From Sphingomonas melonis (GTDB lineage: Bacteria; Pseudomonadota; Alphaproteobacteria; Sphingomonadales; Sphingomonadaceae): a stretch of 64,000 bases of DNA. Under the pieces are notes generated by a model. That model saw nothing but the letters and a program-made list of their open reading frames with translations, was not told where the DNA came from and searched no databases. Positions 1 through 9,189 of the stretch are shown here, in pieces (the first letter of the stretch is position 1; every line of letters begins with the position of its first letter). The translations under genes were made by a program, and so were the position numbers. The stretch spans positions 62,001-126,000 of the forward strand of contig NZ_JACCBY010000009.1 of the NCBI RefSeq assembly GCF_013409985.1. The letters run 5' to 3'.

Positions 1-1051
1 GCGCGTCGCGGCGCCGGGCAGCGTCGCGGTGCCCGACCTGTTCACGGTCGAAAGCTACCCGACCGTGCATCAGATGACCTCCACCGTCACCGCGCGGCTT
101 GGCGAGGGCAGGGATGCGGTCGACGTACTCGCGGCGCTGTTCCCCTGCGGCTCGATCACCGGCGCGCCCAAGCAGCGCAGCATGGAGGTGATCGCGACGG
201 TCGAGGAGGCGCCGCGCGGCATCTATACGGGGTCGATCGGCCGGATCGACGCCGATGGCGATGCGGCGTTCAACGTCGCGATCCGCACGCTCGCGCTGGC
301 CGATGGCGCTGCGGTCGCCGAACTGGGGCTGGGCTCGGGCATCGTCGCCGACAGTCGCGCCGACGAGGAATGGGCGGAGGTGCGCGCCAAGGGCGCGTTC
401 GTGACCGCCGGCCAGCCGGCGCTCGACCTGATCGAGACGATGGCCTTCGATCCCGAGGACGGCGTGATATTGCTCGAACGCCATCTCGCGCGCTTGACCG
501 CGAGCGCGGCGGCGCTTGGCTTCCGCTTCGACCGGCATGTCGTGCGCAACGAATTGCAGGCGGCGACCTTCCGCCTGCGCAAGGCGGCGCGGATACGGCT
601 GCTGCTCGCGCAGGGCGGGGCGATCGCGATCGAGATCGCCCCCGCGCCAACGGCCTATGATCGCCCGCTGCGCGTCGCGGTGGTGCCGCTGCCCGTCGCG
701 GCCAGCGACTTCCGCCTGCGCCACAAGACCAGCGATCGCGGCTTCTACGATGCGGCGCGGCGTGCGGCGGGGACGGACGAGGTCGTGTTCGTGCGGCCCG
801 ATGGCCTGTTGACCGAAGGCAGCTTCACGTCGCTGTTCGTGCCGGCGCGCGACGGCCGCCTGGTGACGCCGTCGCGCGACCTCGGCCTGCTGCCCGGTGT
901 GTTGCGCGCCGAATTGATCGATACGGGCCGGGCGAGCGAGGGTTATCTGTCGCGCGACGCCCTCGACACGCCATTTTTTGTCGGAAACGCGCTGCGCGGG
1001 CTGATCCCGGCGGTTGTTGCGATTGCGAAAGAGCCGGTGCTGTCGCTATAG
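1..1051 (+). CDS. pabB: Aminodeoxychorismate synthase component I / 4-amino-4-deoxychorismate lyase fusion (5' truncated)
   Basis: This is the C-terminal part of a fused PabB-PabC enzyme for p-aminobenzoate, a folate precursor. The frame is open from base 2, so the gene begins outside the window. The first ~110 visible residues carry the chorismate-binding signature SITGAPKQRSMEVI followed by GIYTGSIGRID and the ELGLGSGIVADS stretch typical of anthranilate/aminodeoxychorismate synthases. The remainder looks like a class IV PLP aminotransferase-fold lyase: an ALDLIETMAF start, a lysine in HKTSDRGFYD as likely PLP-binding residue, and LTEGSFTSLFV. PabB-PabC fusions are known in bacteria. The stop is 34 bases before an aspartate aminotransferase gene on the same strand, so the two may be cotranscribed. 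Confidence 0.9.
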   Translation, partial: RVAAPGSVAVPDLFTVESYPTVHQMTSTVTARLGEGRDAVDVLAALFPCGSITGAPKQRSMEVIATVEEAPRGIYTGSIGRIDADGDAAFNVAIRTLALADGAAVAELGLGSGIVADSRADEEWAEVRAKGAFVTAGQPALDLIETMAFDPEDGVILLERHLARLTASAAALGFRFDRHVVRNELQAATFRLRKAARIRLLLAQGGAIAIEIAPAPTAYDRPLRVAVVPLPVAASDFRLRHKTSDRGFYDAARRAAGTDEVVFVRPDGLLTEGSFTSLFVPARDGRLVTPSRDLGLLPGVLRAELIDTGRASEGYLSRDALDTPFFVGNALRGLIPAVVAIAKEPVLSL

Positions 1052-1085
1052 GCGCGGCGTCCTTTCCGCCATCGAGGCCCGATTC

Positions 1086-2285
1086 ATGAAGCCCTCCGCC
1101 GCCCTCGGCCGCATCAGCCCGTCTCCGACGCTCGCCATCACCAGCCGCGTGCTGGAGCTGAAGCGCGCGGGCGTCGACGTGATCGGCCTCGGCGCGGGCG
1201 AGCCCGACTTCGACACGCCCGACTTCGTCAAGGAGGCGGCGATCCAGGCGATCCGCGACGGCAAGACCAAATATACCAATGTCGACGGCACGATCGAGCT
1301 GAAGCAGGCGATCGTCGCCAAGTTCGCGCGCGACAACAACCTGACCTACACGACCGATCAGGTGACGGTGAACGTCGGCGGCAAGCATACGCTGTTCAAC
1401 GCGATCGTCGCCACGGTGAATTCCGGCGACGAGGTGGTGATCCCGGCGCCTTATTGGGTGAGCTATCCCGATGTCGTCCAGTTCGCCGGCGGCACGCCGG
1501 TGTTCGCGGTCGCCGGACCGGAGCAGGATTACAAGCTGTCGCCCGAAGCGCTCGAAGCGGCGATCACCGAGCGGACCAAGTGGGTGATCCTCAACTCGCC
1601 GTCCAACCCGACCGGCGCCGCCTATTCGGTGGATGAGCTGAAGGCGCTCGGCGCGGTGCTGGCGCGCCATCCGCACGTCTGGATCTTCGCCGACGATATG
1701 TACGAGCATATCGTCTATGACGATTTCCGCTTCGCGACGATCGCCGAGGTCTGCCCCGACCTGTACAAGCGCACGCTGACGGTGAACGGCTGTTCCAAGG
1801 CCTATGCGATGACCGGCTGGCGGATCGGTTTCGCCGCGGGCGCGCCGTGGCTGATCAAGGCGATCGCCAAGCTCCAGTCGCAATCGACCAGCAACCCCTG
1901 TTCGATCGCGCAGGCGGCGGCGGTCGCGGCGCTGACCGGCCCGCAGGATTTCCTGAAAGAGCGCAGCCGCGCCTTCCAGGGCCGGCGCGATCTCGTGGTC
2001 GGCATGCTCAACGCGATTCCCGGCATGACCTGCCCGACGCCGGAAGGCGCCTTCTACGTCTACCCGTCCTTCGCCGAGCTGATCGGCAAGACGACGCCGA
2101 ACGGCCGCAAGATCGAGAGCGACGAGGATTTCGTCGGCTATCTGCTCGACGATGCCAAGGTGGCGGCGGTGCAGGGCGCGGCGTTCGGCCTCTCGCCGGC
2201 GATGCGGATCAGCTATGCGACCTCGGACGAGCTGCTGCGCAAGGCGTGCGAGCGCATCCAGCAGGCGTGCGCCGACCTGCGCTGA
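1086..2285 (+). CDS. Aspartate aminotransferase (class I PLP aminotransferase)
   Basis: A 399-residue class I aminotransferase that should interconvert aspartate and oxaloacetate with glutamate/2-oxoglutarate in the cytoplasm. The ATG at 1086 was chosen because the protein then begins with the family-like MKPSAALGRISPSPT and has the usual length; upstream in-frame codons encode Arg-rich, non-homologous-looking sequence. Visible motifs: GAGEPDFDTP (about residue 36-45), SNPTG (173-177), the FADDMYEH cofactor segment, and the Schiff-base lysine in NGCSKAYAMTGWR (K238). The family also includes prephenate-accepting enzymes of the same 1-beta subgroup, which cannot be distinguished here. Confidence 0.93.
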   Translation: MKPSAALGRISPSPTLAITSRVLELKRAGVDVIGLGAGEPDFDTPDFVKEAAIQAIRDGKTKYTNVDGTIELKQAIVAKFARDNNLTYTTDQVTVNVGGKHTLFNAIVATVNSGDEVVIPAPYWVSYPDVVQFAGGTPVFAVAGPEQDYKLSPEALEAAITERTKWVILNSPSNPTGAAYSVDELKALGAVLARHPHVWIFADDMYEHIVYDDFRFATIAEVCPDLYKRTLTVNGCSKAYAMTGWRIGFAAGAPWLIKAIAKLQSQSTSNPCSIAQAAAVAALTGPQDFLKERSRAFQGRRDLVVGMLNAIPGMTCPTPEGAFYVYPSFAELIGKTTPNGRKIESDEDFVGYLLDDAKVAAVQGAAFGLSPAMRISYATSDELLRKACERIQQACADLR

Positions 2286-2461
2286 GCCACCGGGCGGGGC
2301 CGCATCGGCCGCACCCTGCTGGACGATGAACGCCGCGGCCACGCGGCGTTAATGCAGCGTTTCTATAAATGATATTGCGAACGGGACGCAGAGAGACGAT
2401 CTCGGCGTCTGCAATGGGGCAGCGTCCATGACCTGCTCGTCCGACAACAAAGGCATGCGTC

Positions 2462-2608
2462 ATGAGCAAGGTGATCAAGAGCGGCTTCTTCTGGCAATTC
2501 GTCGGCGGCTTCGCCATCGGTGCGGTCGGCGTCGTCACCTTGCATCCGGCGAGCGCGCAGCCGGTGCAGCCGCTTCCCGCCGCCTCGCCGATCGTGCAGG
2601 CGCAGTAA
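2462..2608 (+). CDS. Small single-span membrane or exported peptide, 48 residues
   Basis: A short open frame not recognised as any named family. It starts MSKVIKSGFFWQF, has one hydrophobic segment (about residues 9-28, rich in Phe, Gly and Val), then a signal-peptidase-like ASAQP and a Pro/Ala/Gln-rich tail ending VQAQ. An AAAGG sequence lies about 9 bases before the ATG. It is on the same strand as msrA, 54 bases upstream, so coexpression is possible. Codon use matches the neighbours. It may be an exported peptide of about 18 residues after cleavage or an uncleaved membrane peptide. The call rests on the start context and hydrophobic pattern only. Confidence 0.55.
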   Translation: MSKVIKSGFFWQFVGGFAIGAVGVVTLHPASAQPVQPLPAASPIVQAQ

Positions 2609-2662
2609 GCCATTCCCGCGGCTGCCCTTGGTGAGCGGCGATCGCTACCCCATCTGGGTACC

Positions 2663-3316
2663 ATGCTGAAAATCCTGTTGCCGATCGCGGGCGCTGCCGC
2701 CGCCGTCCTCGCCTCCACCGGCTTTGCCGAGGCCGAGCGCGCCGTACCGATCCCCGCCGCCAGGGTCGACGTGCCCGCCGCGGCTGGGGCGCAGACGGCG
2801 GTGTTCGCCGGTGGCTGCTTCTGGGGCATGGAGGCGGTGTTCGAGCATGTGAAGGGCGTGCGGTCGGTGACCGCGGGCTATGCCGGCGGCACGGCGCGCA
2901 CCGCCACCTACGATCAGGTCTCGACCGAACGGACCGGCCATGCCGAGGCGGTCAGGCTGGTCTACGATCCGCGCGTGGTCAGCTATGCGACGCTGCTGCG
3001 CGTCTATTTCTCGATCGCGCACGATCCGACACAGCTCAACCGGCAGGGGCCGGACAGCGGCCCGAGCTATCGCTCCGCGGTGTTCCCGCAGGACGCGCGC
3101 CAGGCGGCGGTGGCGCGCGCCTATATCGCGCAGCTGGCAGCGACGAAGAGCTTCCCCGCGCCGATCGTCACCAGGGTGGAGCAGGGCGGTTTCTACCCGG
3201 CCGAGGCCTATCACCAGAATTTTTACGACCGGAACCCGACCCACCCGTATATCGTCCATTGGGACAAGCCCAAGGTCGCGGCATTCAAGGCCGGCTTCCC
3301 GACGCTGTACCGGTAA
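2663..3316 (+). CDS. msrA: Peptide-methionine (S)-S-oxide reductase, exported form
   Basis: A 217-residue MsrA that reduces methionine-S-sulfoxide in proteins. The catalytic motif GGCFWGMEAVFEHVKGV places the nucleophilic cysteine at residue 52; the downstream AGYAGG, TGHAEAV and AYHQNFY segments are the other conserved MsrA blocks. An N-terminal hydrophobic stretch (residues 1-22) ending in an Ala-rich cleavage-like site suggests the enzyme is exported to the periplasm, unlike the cytoplasmic MsrA of enteric bacteria. No MsrB domain is fused. The stop is followed by a REPIN-like inverted repeat, and the next gene converges on it. Confidence 0.95.
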   Translation: MLKILLPIAGAAAAVLASTGFAEAERAVPIPAARVDVPAAAGAQTAVFAGGCFWGMEAVFEHVKGVRSVTAGYAGGTARTATYDQVSTERTGHAEAVRLVYDPRVVSYATLLRVYFSIAHDPTQLNRQGPDSGPSYRSAVFPQDARQAAVARAYIAQLAATKSFPAPIVTRVEQGGFYPAEAYHQNFYDRNPTHPYIVHWDKPKVAAFKAGFPTLYR

Positions 3317-3384
3317 CGCCGAAATCCTCCCCCTCCGGTGCAGGGCTATCGCATTTAACGCGGGCCGCCTTCCAACCCCACTCC

Positions 3385-3489
3385 GTCACCCCGGACTCGT
3401 TCCGGGGTCCACTCCGCGGCGAGGAGAAAGGCTAGATCCGGCACCGTTCCCTTGCGGCGAGGTGGACCCCGGAACGAGTCCGGGGTGAC
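3385..3489. repeat. REPIN-like 105-bp inverted-repeat element, copy 1
   Basis: Two perfect 28-base arms (3385-3412 and 3462-3489) in inverted orientation flank a 49-base core. Each arm is itself a small hairpin with 7-bp CCCCGGA/TCCGGGG stems. The core carries GCGGCGAGGAGAAAGGC, shared with other copies. It lies between the convergent ends of msrA and pdeM and could act as a transcription barrier or mRNA-end structure. Nothing else was found in 3317-3567. Confidence 0.9.
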
Positions 3490-3567
3490 GGGTAAGAAAA
3501 GGAAACCGATCGAACCTCTCCATCGCAGCCATATGCGATAGTCCTGCCCTTGCGGGCCGGAATGCGG

Positions 3568-4230
3568 TCACGCCGCGATCGGGAAGCGAAGCAACCGTCG
3601 TTCCACCGGCACCAGCGCCTCGGCGCCGCGGCCGACCGCCTTGGTCAACGCGGGATGGTCGACGTCGAGTCCCCCCGTCAGCGCGCCGAAGGCGGGCAGC
3701 ACGATCTTGCGCTCCGTCGCGACGAAGCAGCGCCGCGCCACCTGCTTGCCGCGGACATGGATGCGCAGCTTGGGGTGGAAATGCCCCGACAATTCGGGCC
3801 GGGTCTCGTGCGGATCGGCCTCGTGGCGCAGGATCAGGCCGGCGACCGCCGCCTCGTCCGCCGTCTCGCCGCCGCAGCGGTCCTTGATATCGGGGTCGTG
3901 GTTGCCGGTGATCCACGTCCAGCGCAGTCCGTCGGTCAGCGCGCGCAGCCGGATCTGCGCCTCCTGCGGCAGCCGCTCGCAGCCGTCGCTGTCGTGGAAG
4001 CTGTCGCCGAGGCACCACAGTTCCTCCGCGCCGGTCGCCTGCACCAGCCGCGCCAGATCGGCGAGCGTCGCCAGCGAGTCATAGGGCGGCAGCATCTGGC
4101 CGCGCGCGGCATACCAGCTCGCCTTCTCGAAATGCAGGTCGGCGACCAGCAACGCACGCCGCGCCGGCCACAGCAATGCCCCCTCAGGCAAGGCGTAGAG
4201 CGCGTGACCACCGAACGAAAAGGGAACCAT
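3568..4230 (-). CDS. pdeM: Ligase-associated DNA damage response endonuclease PdeM (calcineurin-like phosphoesterase)
   Basis: A 220-residue metallophosphoesterase. The ATG at 4230 gives the family-like start MVPFSFGGHALYALPEGALLW; upstream in-frame codons look non-coding. The metal-binding blocks are DLHFEK (residues 31-36), GDSFHD, GNHD and GHFHP, in the normal order for calcineurin-like phosphoesterases. PdeM proteins are usually encoded beside a DEXH helicase, an exonuclease-like protein and an ATP-dependent ligase. Here the helicase is present at 6461-8866 on the same strand, but a potassium transporter gene in the opposite orientation separates them, and no ligase is in the window. The 137-bp gap to kup is a divergent promoter region. 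Confidence 0.88.
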   Translation of the reverse strand: MVPFSFGGHALYALPEGALLWPARRALLVADLHFEKASWYAARGQMLPPYDSLATLADLARLVQATGAEELWCLGDSFHDSDGCERLPQEAQIRLRALTDGLRWTWITGNHDPDIKDRCGGETADEAAVAGLILRHEADPHETRPELSGHFHPKLRIHVRGKQVARRCFVATERKIVLPAFGALTGGLDVDHPALTKAVGRGAEALVPVERRLLRFPIAA

Positions 4231-4367
4231 CGCTTCGCCTTGCCCGCAAAGAACCCGACGATCAAGAGCTTGCGCGGCGCCGTGGAAATCCGCTTGCGTG
4301 GGCGGCCAATCGGCGTAAAGCGCGCCGTCCTTCCGCCGGAAGGCTTTTGTCAGGGGTAGTCGCGCGC

Positions 4368-6302
4368 ATGTCGCTCGCCGTCGAAGCACCCGCTTCCCAT
4401 CGTCAGTCCCACCCCGCGCTGATCGCCCTGACCATCGGCGCGATTGGCGTGGTGTTCGGCGACATCGGCACCAGTCCGCTCTACGCATTCCGCGAGGCGT
4501 TGCAGCAGTCCGCCGCCGACGGCATCGACGCCAGCGAGATCCTCGGCGTGCTCAGCCTCGCGCTGTGGACGCTGACGCTGATCGTCACGATCAAATATGT
4601 GCTGTTCCTGATGCGCGCCGACAACCATGGCGAGGGCGGCGTGCTCGCGCTGGCGGCGCTGGCGCGGCGGTCGCTCGGCATGCGCAGCCGCGTCGCGCTG
4701 GTGCTCGGCGCGGCGGGCGCGGCGCTGTTCTACGGCGATGCGATCATCACCCCGTCGCTGTCGGTGCTGTCGGCGATGGAGGGGCTGCGGACCATTCCGA
4801 GCGCCGCCGAATTCTTCGACGAAGGCACGATCCGCGCGCTGACGATCGTCATCCTCGTCGCGCTGTTCCTGATCCAGCGGCGCGGCACCGCGATCGTCGC
4901 CCGGCTGTTCGGGCCGGTGTGCATCCTGTGGTTCCTGACCATCGGCGGCCTCGGCATCTGGCATATCGCCGACGAACCCTCGATCTTCCGCGTGCTGCTG
5001 CCGCAATATGGCATCCGCTTCCTCGCGACGCACGGCACGGTCGGGCTGTTCGTGCTCGGCGCGGTGTTCCTGACCGTCACCGGCGCCGAGGCGCTGACCG
5101 CCGACATGGGCCATTTCGGCAAGAAGCCGATCCGCATCGCCTGGCTGTTCCTCGTCTTTCCGGCGCTGATGCTCAATTACCTCGGCCAGGGCGCGTTCGC
5201 GCTGTCGCATCTCGAGGCGGCGCAGGCGGCGGGCATGCGCTTCCAGAACCAGGACTGGTTCTTCCTAATGGCGCCCGAATCGGTGCGCGGGCCGCTGATC
5301 GTGCTGGCCGGCTTCGCCACCGTCATCGCCAGCCAGGCGGTGATCACCGGTGCCTTCTCGCTGACCCAGCAGGCGGTGCAGCTCGGCCTGCTGCCGCGGA
5401 TGAAGCTGCGCCAGACCTCGGCCGATTTCGTCGGCCAGATCTATCTGCCGACGATCAACTGGCTGCTGCTGGTCGGCGTGCTGGTGCTGATCATCCAGTT
5501 CAAGACCTCGTCGGCGATGGCCGCGGCCTATGGCATCGCGGTGACCGGCACGATGGTGGTGACGACGTTGCTCGGCTATCTCGTCGCGCGGCACGTCTGG
5601 CACTGGCGGCGCGGCTGGGCGCTGGCGGCGATCCTGCCGTTCCTGTGCCTCGACCTGATCTTCTTCGGCGCGAACATCCTGCGCGTGATCGAGGGCGGCT
5701 GGGTGCCGCTGGTCATCGCCGCGGCGATCGGCCTGCTGATCTACACCTGGGTGCGCGGCAAGGGCATCGTCCGCGCGTTCGAGGCGCGGCAGAGCATCCC
5801 GCTCGCCGACCTCGCCGCCGCGCTCGCCAAGCGGCCGCCCGAGCGGGTGCCGGGCACCGCGGTGTTCCTCACCGCCAACCCGCATTCGGCGCCGGGCGCG
5901 CTGCTCCACAATCTCAAGCACAACAAGGTGCTGCACGAGCGCAATCTGGTGGTCAGCATCCGCACCACCGATCGGCCGGTGGTCGACGCCGCACACCGCC
6001 GGACCAGCGAACGGCTCGACGACAATTTTGAGATCGTCGTGCTGACCTACGGCTTCATGGAATCGCCGGACGTGCCGGCCGACCTCGGCGTCGGCGGCAA
6101 GACCGAGATGCGCAGTCTGGATGCGATGAAGACCAGCTTCTTCATCGGCCGCAACACGCTGAAGCCCGAGGCGGATGTCGGCATGCCGATGTGGCAGGAC
6201 CGCATCTTCATGTTCATGCAGCGCAACGCCGCCGACCCGACCGAATTCCTGAAGATCCCGCCGGGCAAGGTGCTCGAACTCGGCGAGCAGGTGACGGTGT
6301 AG
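4368..6302 (+). CDS. kup: Low-affinity potassium transport protein Kup
   Basis: A 644-residue inner-membrane K+ uptake permease of the KUP/HAK/KT family, probably a K+/H+ symporter. The conserved start region IGVVFGDIGTSPLYAF lies near residue 25-40 and the protein has about twelve hydrophobic segments followed by a hydrophilic C-terminal cytoplasmic domain of ~180 residues. The ATG at 4368 is preceded by CAGGGGTAG, a good ribosome-binding site, and gives normal family length. It is transcribed alone, divergent from pdeM; a G/C-rich inverted repeat follows its stop. Confidence 0.95.
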   Translation: MSLAVEAPASHRQSHPALIALTIGAIGVVFGDIGTSPLYAFREALQQSAADGIDASEILGVLSLALWTLTLIVTIKYVLFLMRADNHGEGGVLALAALARRSLGMRSRVALVLGAAGAALFYGDAIITPSLSVLSAMEGLRTIPSAAEFFDEGTIRALTIVILVALFLIQRRGTAIVARLFGPVCILWFLTIGGLGIWHIADEPSIFRVLLPQYGIRFLATHGTVGLFVLGAVFLTVTGAEALTADMGHFGKKPIRIAWLFLVFPALMLNYLGQGAFALSHLEAAQAAGMRFQNQDWFFLMAPESVRGPLIVLAGFATVIASQAVITGAFSLTQQAVQLGLLPRMKLRQTSADFVGQIYLPTINWLLLVGVLVLIIQFKTSSAMAAAYGIAVTGTMVVTTLLGYLVARHVWHWRRGWALAAILPFLCLDLIFFGANILRVIEGGWVPLVIAAAIGLLIYTWVRGKGIVRAFEARQSIPLADLAAALAKRPPERVPGTAVFLTANPHSAPGALLHNLKHNKVLHERNLVVSIRTTDRPVVDAAHRRTSERLDDNFEIVVLTYGFMESPDVPADLGVGGKTEMRSLDAMKTSFFIGRNTLKPEADVGMPMWQDRIFMFMQRNAADPTEFLKIPPGKVLELGEQVTV

Positions 6303-6308
6303 GCCATT

Positions 6309-6453
6309 CCTCCCCCGCAAGGGGGAGGTGGCACCGCGAAGCGGTGACGGAGGGGGAGGACAGGGTGGGAGCTCAACGACGATGCTTCCGCGCTGTCCTC
6401 CCCCTCCACCATTCGGCTGGTGCCGAACGGTCCCCCTCCCCCTGGCGGGGGAG
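6309..6453. repeat. Inverted repeat of CCTCCCCC type between kup and helicase gene ends
   Basis: Paired CCTCCCCCGCAAGGGGGAGG-type hairpins and mirror blocks (GGTGGCACCGCGAAGCGGTGACGG-like left side, CACCATTCGGCTGGTGCCGA-like right side) form an extended imperfect stem between two convergent genes. It probably serves as a bidirectional transcription end. It is related in style to the repeat before atpC at 63668-63771. Confidence 0.7.
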
Positions 6454-6460
6454 GATTTGG

Positions 6461-8866
6461 TCAGTCGATCTGCATCGCCTCGGCGGCCAGCGCCTCGGCC
6501 TCGATCAGCAGATGATCGTCGGCCGAGCCGGTCGCCACCTTCTCGCGGCCGATCAGCGTCAGCACCGGCACGGCGAGCGGCGTGACCCGCTCCAGATCGA
6601 CGTGGAGCATCGTCTCCGCGGCGCGATCGAGCAGGCCGGCGAGGCGTCCGACATCGGTCATGCGCGCGCGGGCGTCGTCCCAGGCCGCCTGCAACAGCAG
6701 ATGCGTCGGCTCGTATTTGCGCAGCACGTCGTAGATCAGGTCGGTCGAGAAGGTGACCTGCCGCCCGGTCTTGCGCTTGCCGGGATGCTGACGCTCGACC
6801 AGCCCGCCGATCACCGCCACCTCGCGGAAGGCGCGCTTGAGCAGATGCGATTGCTGCACCCAGTCGACGAATTCGTGTTCGAGGATGTCGGGGCTGAACA
6901 GCGCGGCGGGATCGGTGATCTTCTCGATCCCGTAGACCGCGAGCGCATAATCGTTGGCCACGAAGCCGAGCGGCTTCAGCCCCTCCGCCTCCATGCGCCG
7001 CGTGATCAGCATGCCGAGCGACTGGTGCGCGTTCCAGCCTTCGAAACTATAGGCGACCATGTGGTTGCGCCCCTCGCGCGGGAAGGTCTCTACCAAGAGC
7101 TGGCCCGGGCGGGGCAGGGCGGAGCGTTTCGCCTGAAACTCCAACCATTCACGCACGTCGTTGGGGAAGCGCGCCCATTGCGTCGGATCGGCGAGGAAGC
7201 CGCGGACCCGGTCGGCGAGGTTGGTCGACAGCGGCATGCGGCTGCCGCCATAGGTCGGGATGCGCGCCGGCTTGGACGAGGCGCGGACGATCAGATCCTC
7301 GGTATCGATCTTCTGCACCTCGCAACTCAGGCCGGCGAAGAAGAAGGTGTCGCCGGGGCTGAGCTGCGCCGCGAAGCCTTCCTCGACCTTGCCGAGGTTG
7401 CGGCCGTTCTTGAAGCGGACGTTGAGCATCGTCGCCTCGACGATGATGCCGGCGTTGAGCCGGTGCTGCGTCACGAACTTGGGGTGGCTGACGCGCCACA
7501 GCCCGTCCGCTTCCTGCGTCAGCCGCTTGAACCGGTCGTACGCCTTCAGGCTGTAGCCGCCGTCGCGAATGAAGCCGAGGACGCGGTCGAACGTCTCGTC
7601 GGTCAGCGCCGAATAGGGCAATGCCGAGCGGACTTCGTCGAGCAGCGCCGCCTGTTCGAACGGCGCGGCGCAGGCCATCGCCATGACGTGCTGCGCGAGC
7701 ACGTCGAGCGCGCCGGGGCGGAACAGGTCCGGGTCGAGCTCGCCCGCCTCGACCGCGTCGAGCGCGGCGCGCGCTTCGAGATATTCGAAGCGGTTGCCGG
7801 GGACGAGGATCGCCTCCGACGCTTCGTCCAGCCGGTGGTTGGCGCGGCCGATCCGCTGGAGCAGCCGGCTCGATCCCTTGGGCGCGCCCATCTGGATGAC
7901 GCAATCGACATCCCCCCAGTCGACGCCGAGGTCGAGGCTGGCGGTCGCGACCAAAGCGCGCAGCCGGCCCGACGCCATCGCGCCTTCCACCTTGCGCCGC
8001 GCCTCCAGCGCGAGGCTGCCGTGGTGGACGCCGATCGGCAGGCTCATCGTGTTGACCTTCCACAGGTCCTGGAAGATCAGCTCGGCGAGGCTGCGGGTGT
8101 TGCAGAAGATGATCGAGGTCTTGTGCAGCTCGATCTCGGCCATGACCTGTTCGGCGGCGTACCGGCCCGAATGGCCCGACCAGGGCACGCGGTCCTCGGG
8201 CAGCAGAATGGCGATATTGGGATCGGCGCCCGCTTCCCCCTGCACCATCGCCACCTGATCGATGTCGCCATCGGGGGCGAGCCAGGCGCGATAGCCGTCG
8301 GAATCCGCCACCGTCGCGGACAGCGCGACGCGGCGCAGGCCGGGGCTGATCCGCTGCAGCCGCGCCATGCACAGCGAGAGGAGGTCGCCGCGCTTGCCGG
8401 TGGCGAAGGCATGGACCTCGTCGATGACGATCGTCCTGAGACCCTCGAACATCGTGAAACTGTCGGGATAGCTGAGCAGCAGCGACAGCGATTCCGGCGT
8501 GGTCAGCAGGATCTGCGGCGGGCGGACGCGCTGGCGCGCCTTGCGGTCGCTGGGCGTATCGCCGGTGCGCGTCTCGACCCGCAGGCTGAGGCCCATTTCG
8601 TCGATCGGGGTGACGAGGTTGCGCTGGATGTCGACCGCCAGCGCCTTGAGCGGCGAGACGTAGAGCGTGTGGAGGCCCTCGGTCGGTGCCTCGATCAGTT
8701 CGGCGAGCGTCGGCAGGAAACCAGCGAGCGTCTTGCCGGCGCCGGTGGTGGCGACGAGCAGCGCATGGCGGCCGGCACGCCCTTCGCGCAGCATGTCGAG
8801 CTGGTGGAGGCGCGGCCGCCAGCCGCGGGTGGCGAACCATTGGGCGAGCGGCTGGGGAAGATCCAT
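6461..8866 (-). CDS. Ligase-associated DNA damage response DEXH-box helicase (Lhr-like)
   Basis: An 801-residue superfamily 2 helicase. Motif I is ATTGAGKT (residues 39-46), motif Ia SPLKALAVD, the Walker B box DEVH is at 149-152, and a Lhr-type QMGAPKGSSRLLQRIGRANHR motif VI is present in the C-terminal RecA domain. The C-terminal portion matches the length of the family found next to PdeM and a DNA ligase, rather than the ~1500-residue full Lhr. It probably unwinds DNA during repair. The gene starts with ATG (MDLPQPLAQWF) and faces the lipid cluster across a 544-bp gap containing repeats. Confidence 0.9.
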   Translation of the reverse strand: MDLPQPLAQWFATRGWRPRLHQLDMLREGRAGRHALLVATTGAGKTLAGFLPTLAELIEAPTEGLHTLYVSPLKALAVDIQRNLVTPIDEMGLSLRVETRTGDTPSDRKARQRVRPPQILLTTPESLSLLLSYPDSFTMFEGLRTIVIDEVHAFATGKRGDLLSLCMARLQRISPGLRRVALSATVADSDGYRAWLAPDGDIDQVAMVQGEAGADPNIAILLPEDRVPWSGHSGRYAAEQVMAEIELHKTSIIFCNTRSLAELIFQDLWKVNTMSLPIGVHHGSLALEARRKVEGAMASGRLRALVATASLDLGVDWGDVDCVIQMGAPKGSSRLLQRIGRANHRLDEASEAILVPGNRFEYLEARAALDAVEAGELDPDLFRPGALDVLAQHVMAMACAAPFEQAALLDEVRSALPYSALTDETFDRVLGFIRDGGYSLKAYDRFKRLTQEADGLWRVSHPKFVTQHRLNAGIIVEATMLNVRFKNGRNLGKVEEGFAAQLSPGDTFFFAGLSCEVQKIDTEDLIVRASSKPARIPTYGGSRMPLSTNLADRVRGFLADPTQWARFPNDVREWLEFQAKRSALPRPGQLLVETFPREGRNHMVAYSFEGWNAHQSLGMLITRRMEAEGLKPLGFVANDYALAVYGIEKITDPAALFSPDILEHEFVDWVQQSHLLKRAFREVAVIGGLVERQHPGKRKTGRQVTFSTDLIYDVLRKYEPTHLLLQAAWDDARARMTDVGRLAGLLDRAAETMLHVDLERVTPLAVPVLTLIGREKVATGSADDHLLIEAEALAAEAMQID

Positions 8867-9061
8867 CGCCCCCTATGTAGGGAGCGCAGCGGGGCGGGGG
8901 AATGTACGCCGCCAAAACGCTGATTTTGTCAGAAGGGTCGAAGAAAGTCGCGCCGAAGAGCGAGCGGCGCGTATCGACGGCTCGAGCCGCCGCAAGCAGG
9001 ATCGCAAGGATGATCCGCCATCGCAGTCCCGCCCGGCCTACCGCTGCGATCGATCGATATC

Positions 9062-9189
9062 CCCACCAGATCCGTCACCCCGGACTCGTTCCGGGTGCAC
9101 CGGGGCGCGGGCGTGCTGTTTCCTCTCCGGCCTTTCTCCTCGCCGCAGGCTGGACCCCGGAACAAGTCCGGGGTGACGGATCTGGTGGG
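9062..9189. repeat. REPIN-like element, copy 2, with extended outer arms
   Basis: The 104-bp core (9074-9177) has the same GTCACCCCGGAC / GTCCGGGGTGAC arms as other copies, with some mismatches in the left arm. The arms extend outward by CCCACCAGATCC and its complement GGATCTGGTGGG, making a 128-bp inverted repeat. This is the only full copy between divergent genes. In the rest of 8867-9410 I see only a decayed copy of another repeat near 9279-9330 (CTGCGCCTCTGCGC, TTCGCGCGAA) and the promoter region of the following gene. Confidence 0.85.

Noticed and set aside
825..2342. Long minus-strand open frame of 505 residues opposite the aminotransferase gene
   Set aside because: It is the reverse of a well-supported gene, is Arg-rich with no motif, and reflects high G+C third positions.
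6191..8923. 910-residue plus-strand frame over the helicase gene
   Set aside because: Composition is low-diversity Arg/Ala/Gly/Asp; the opposite strand has full helicase motifs.
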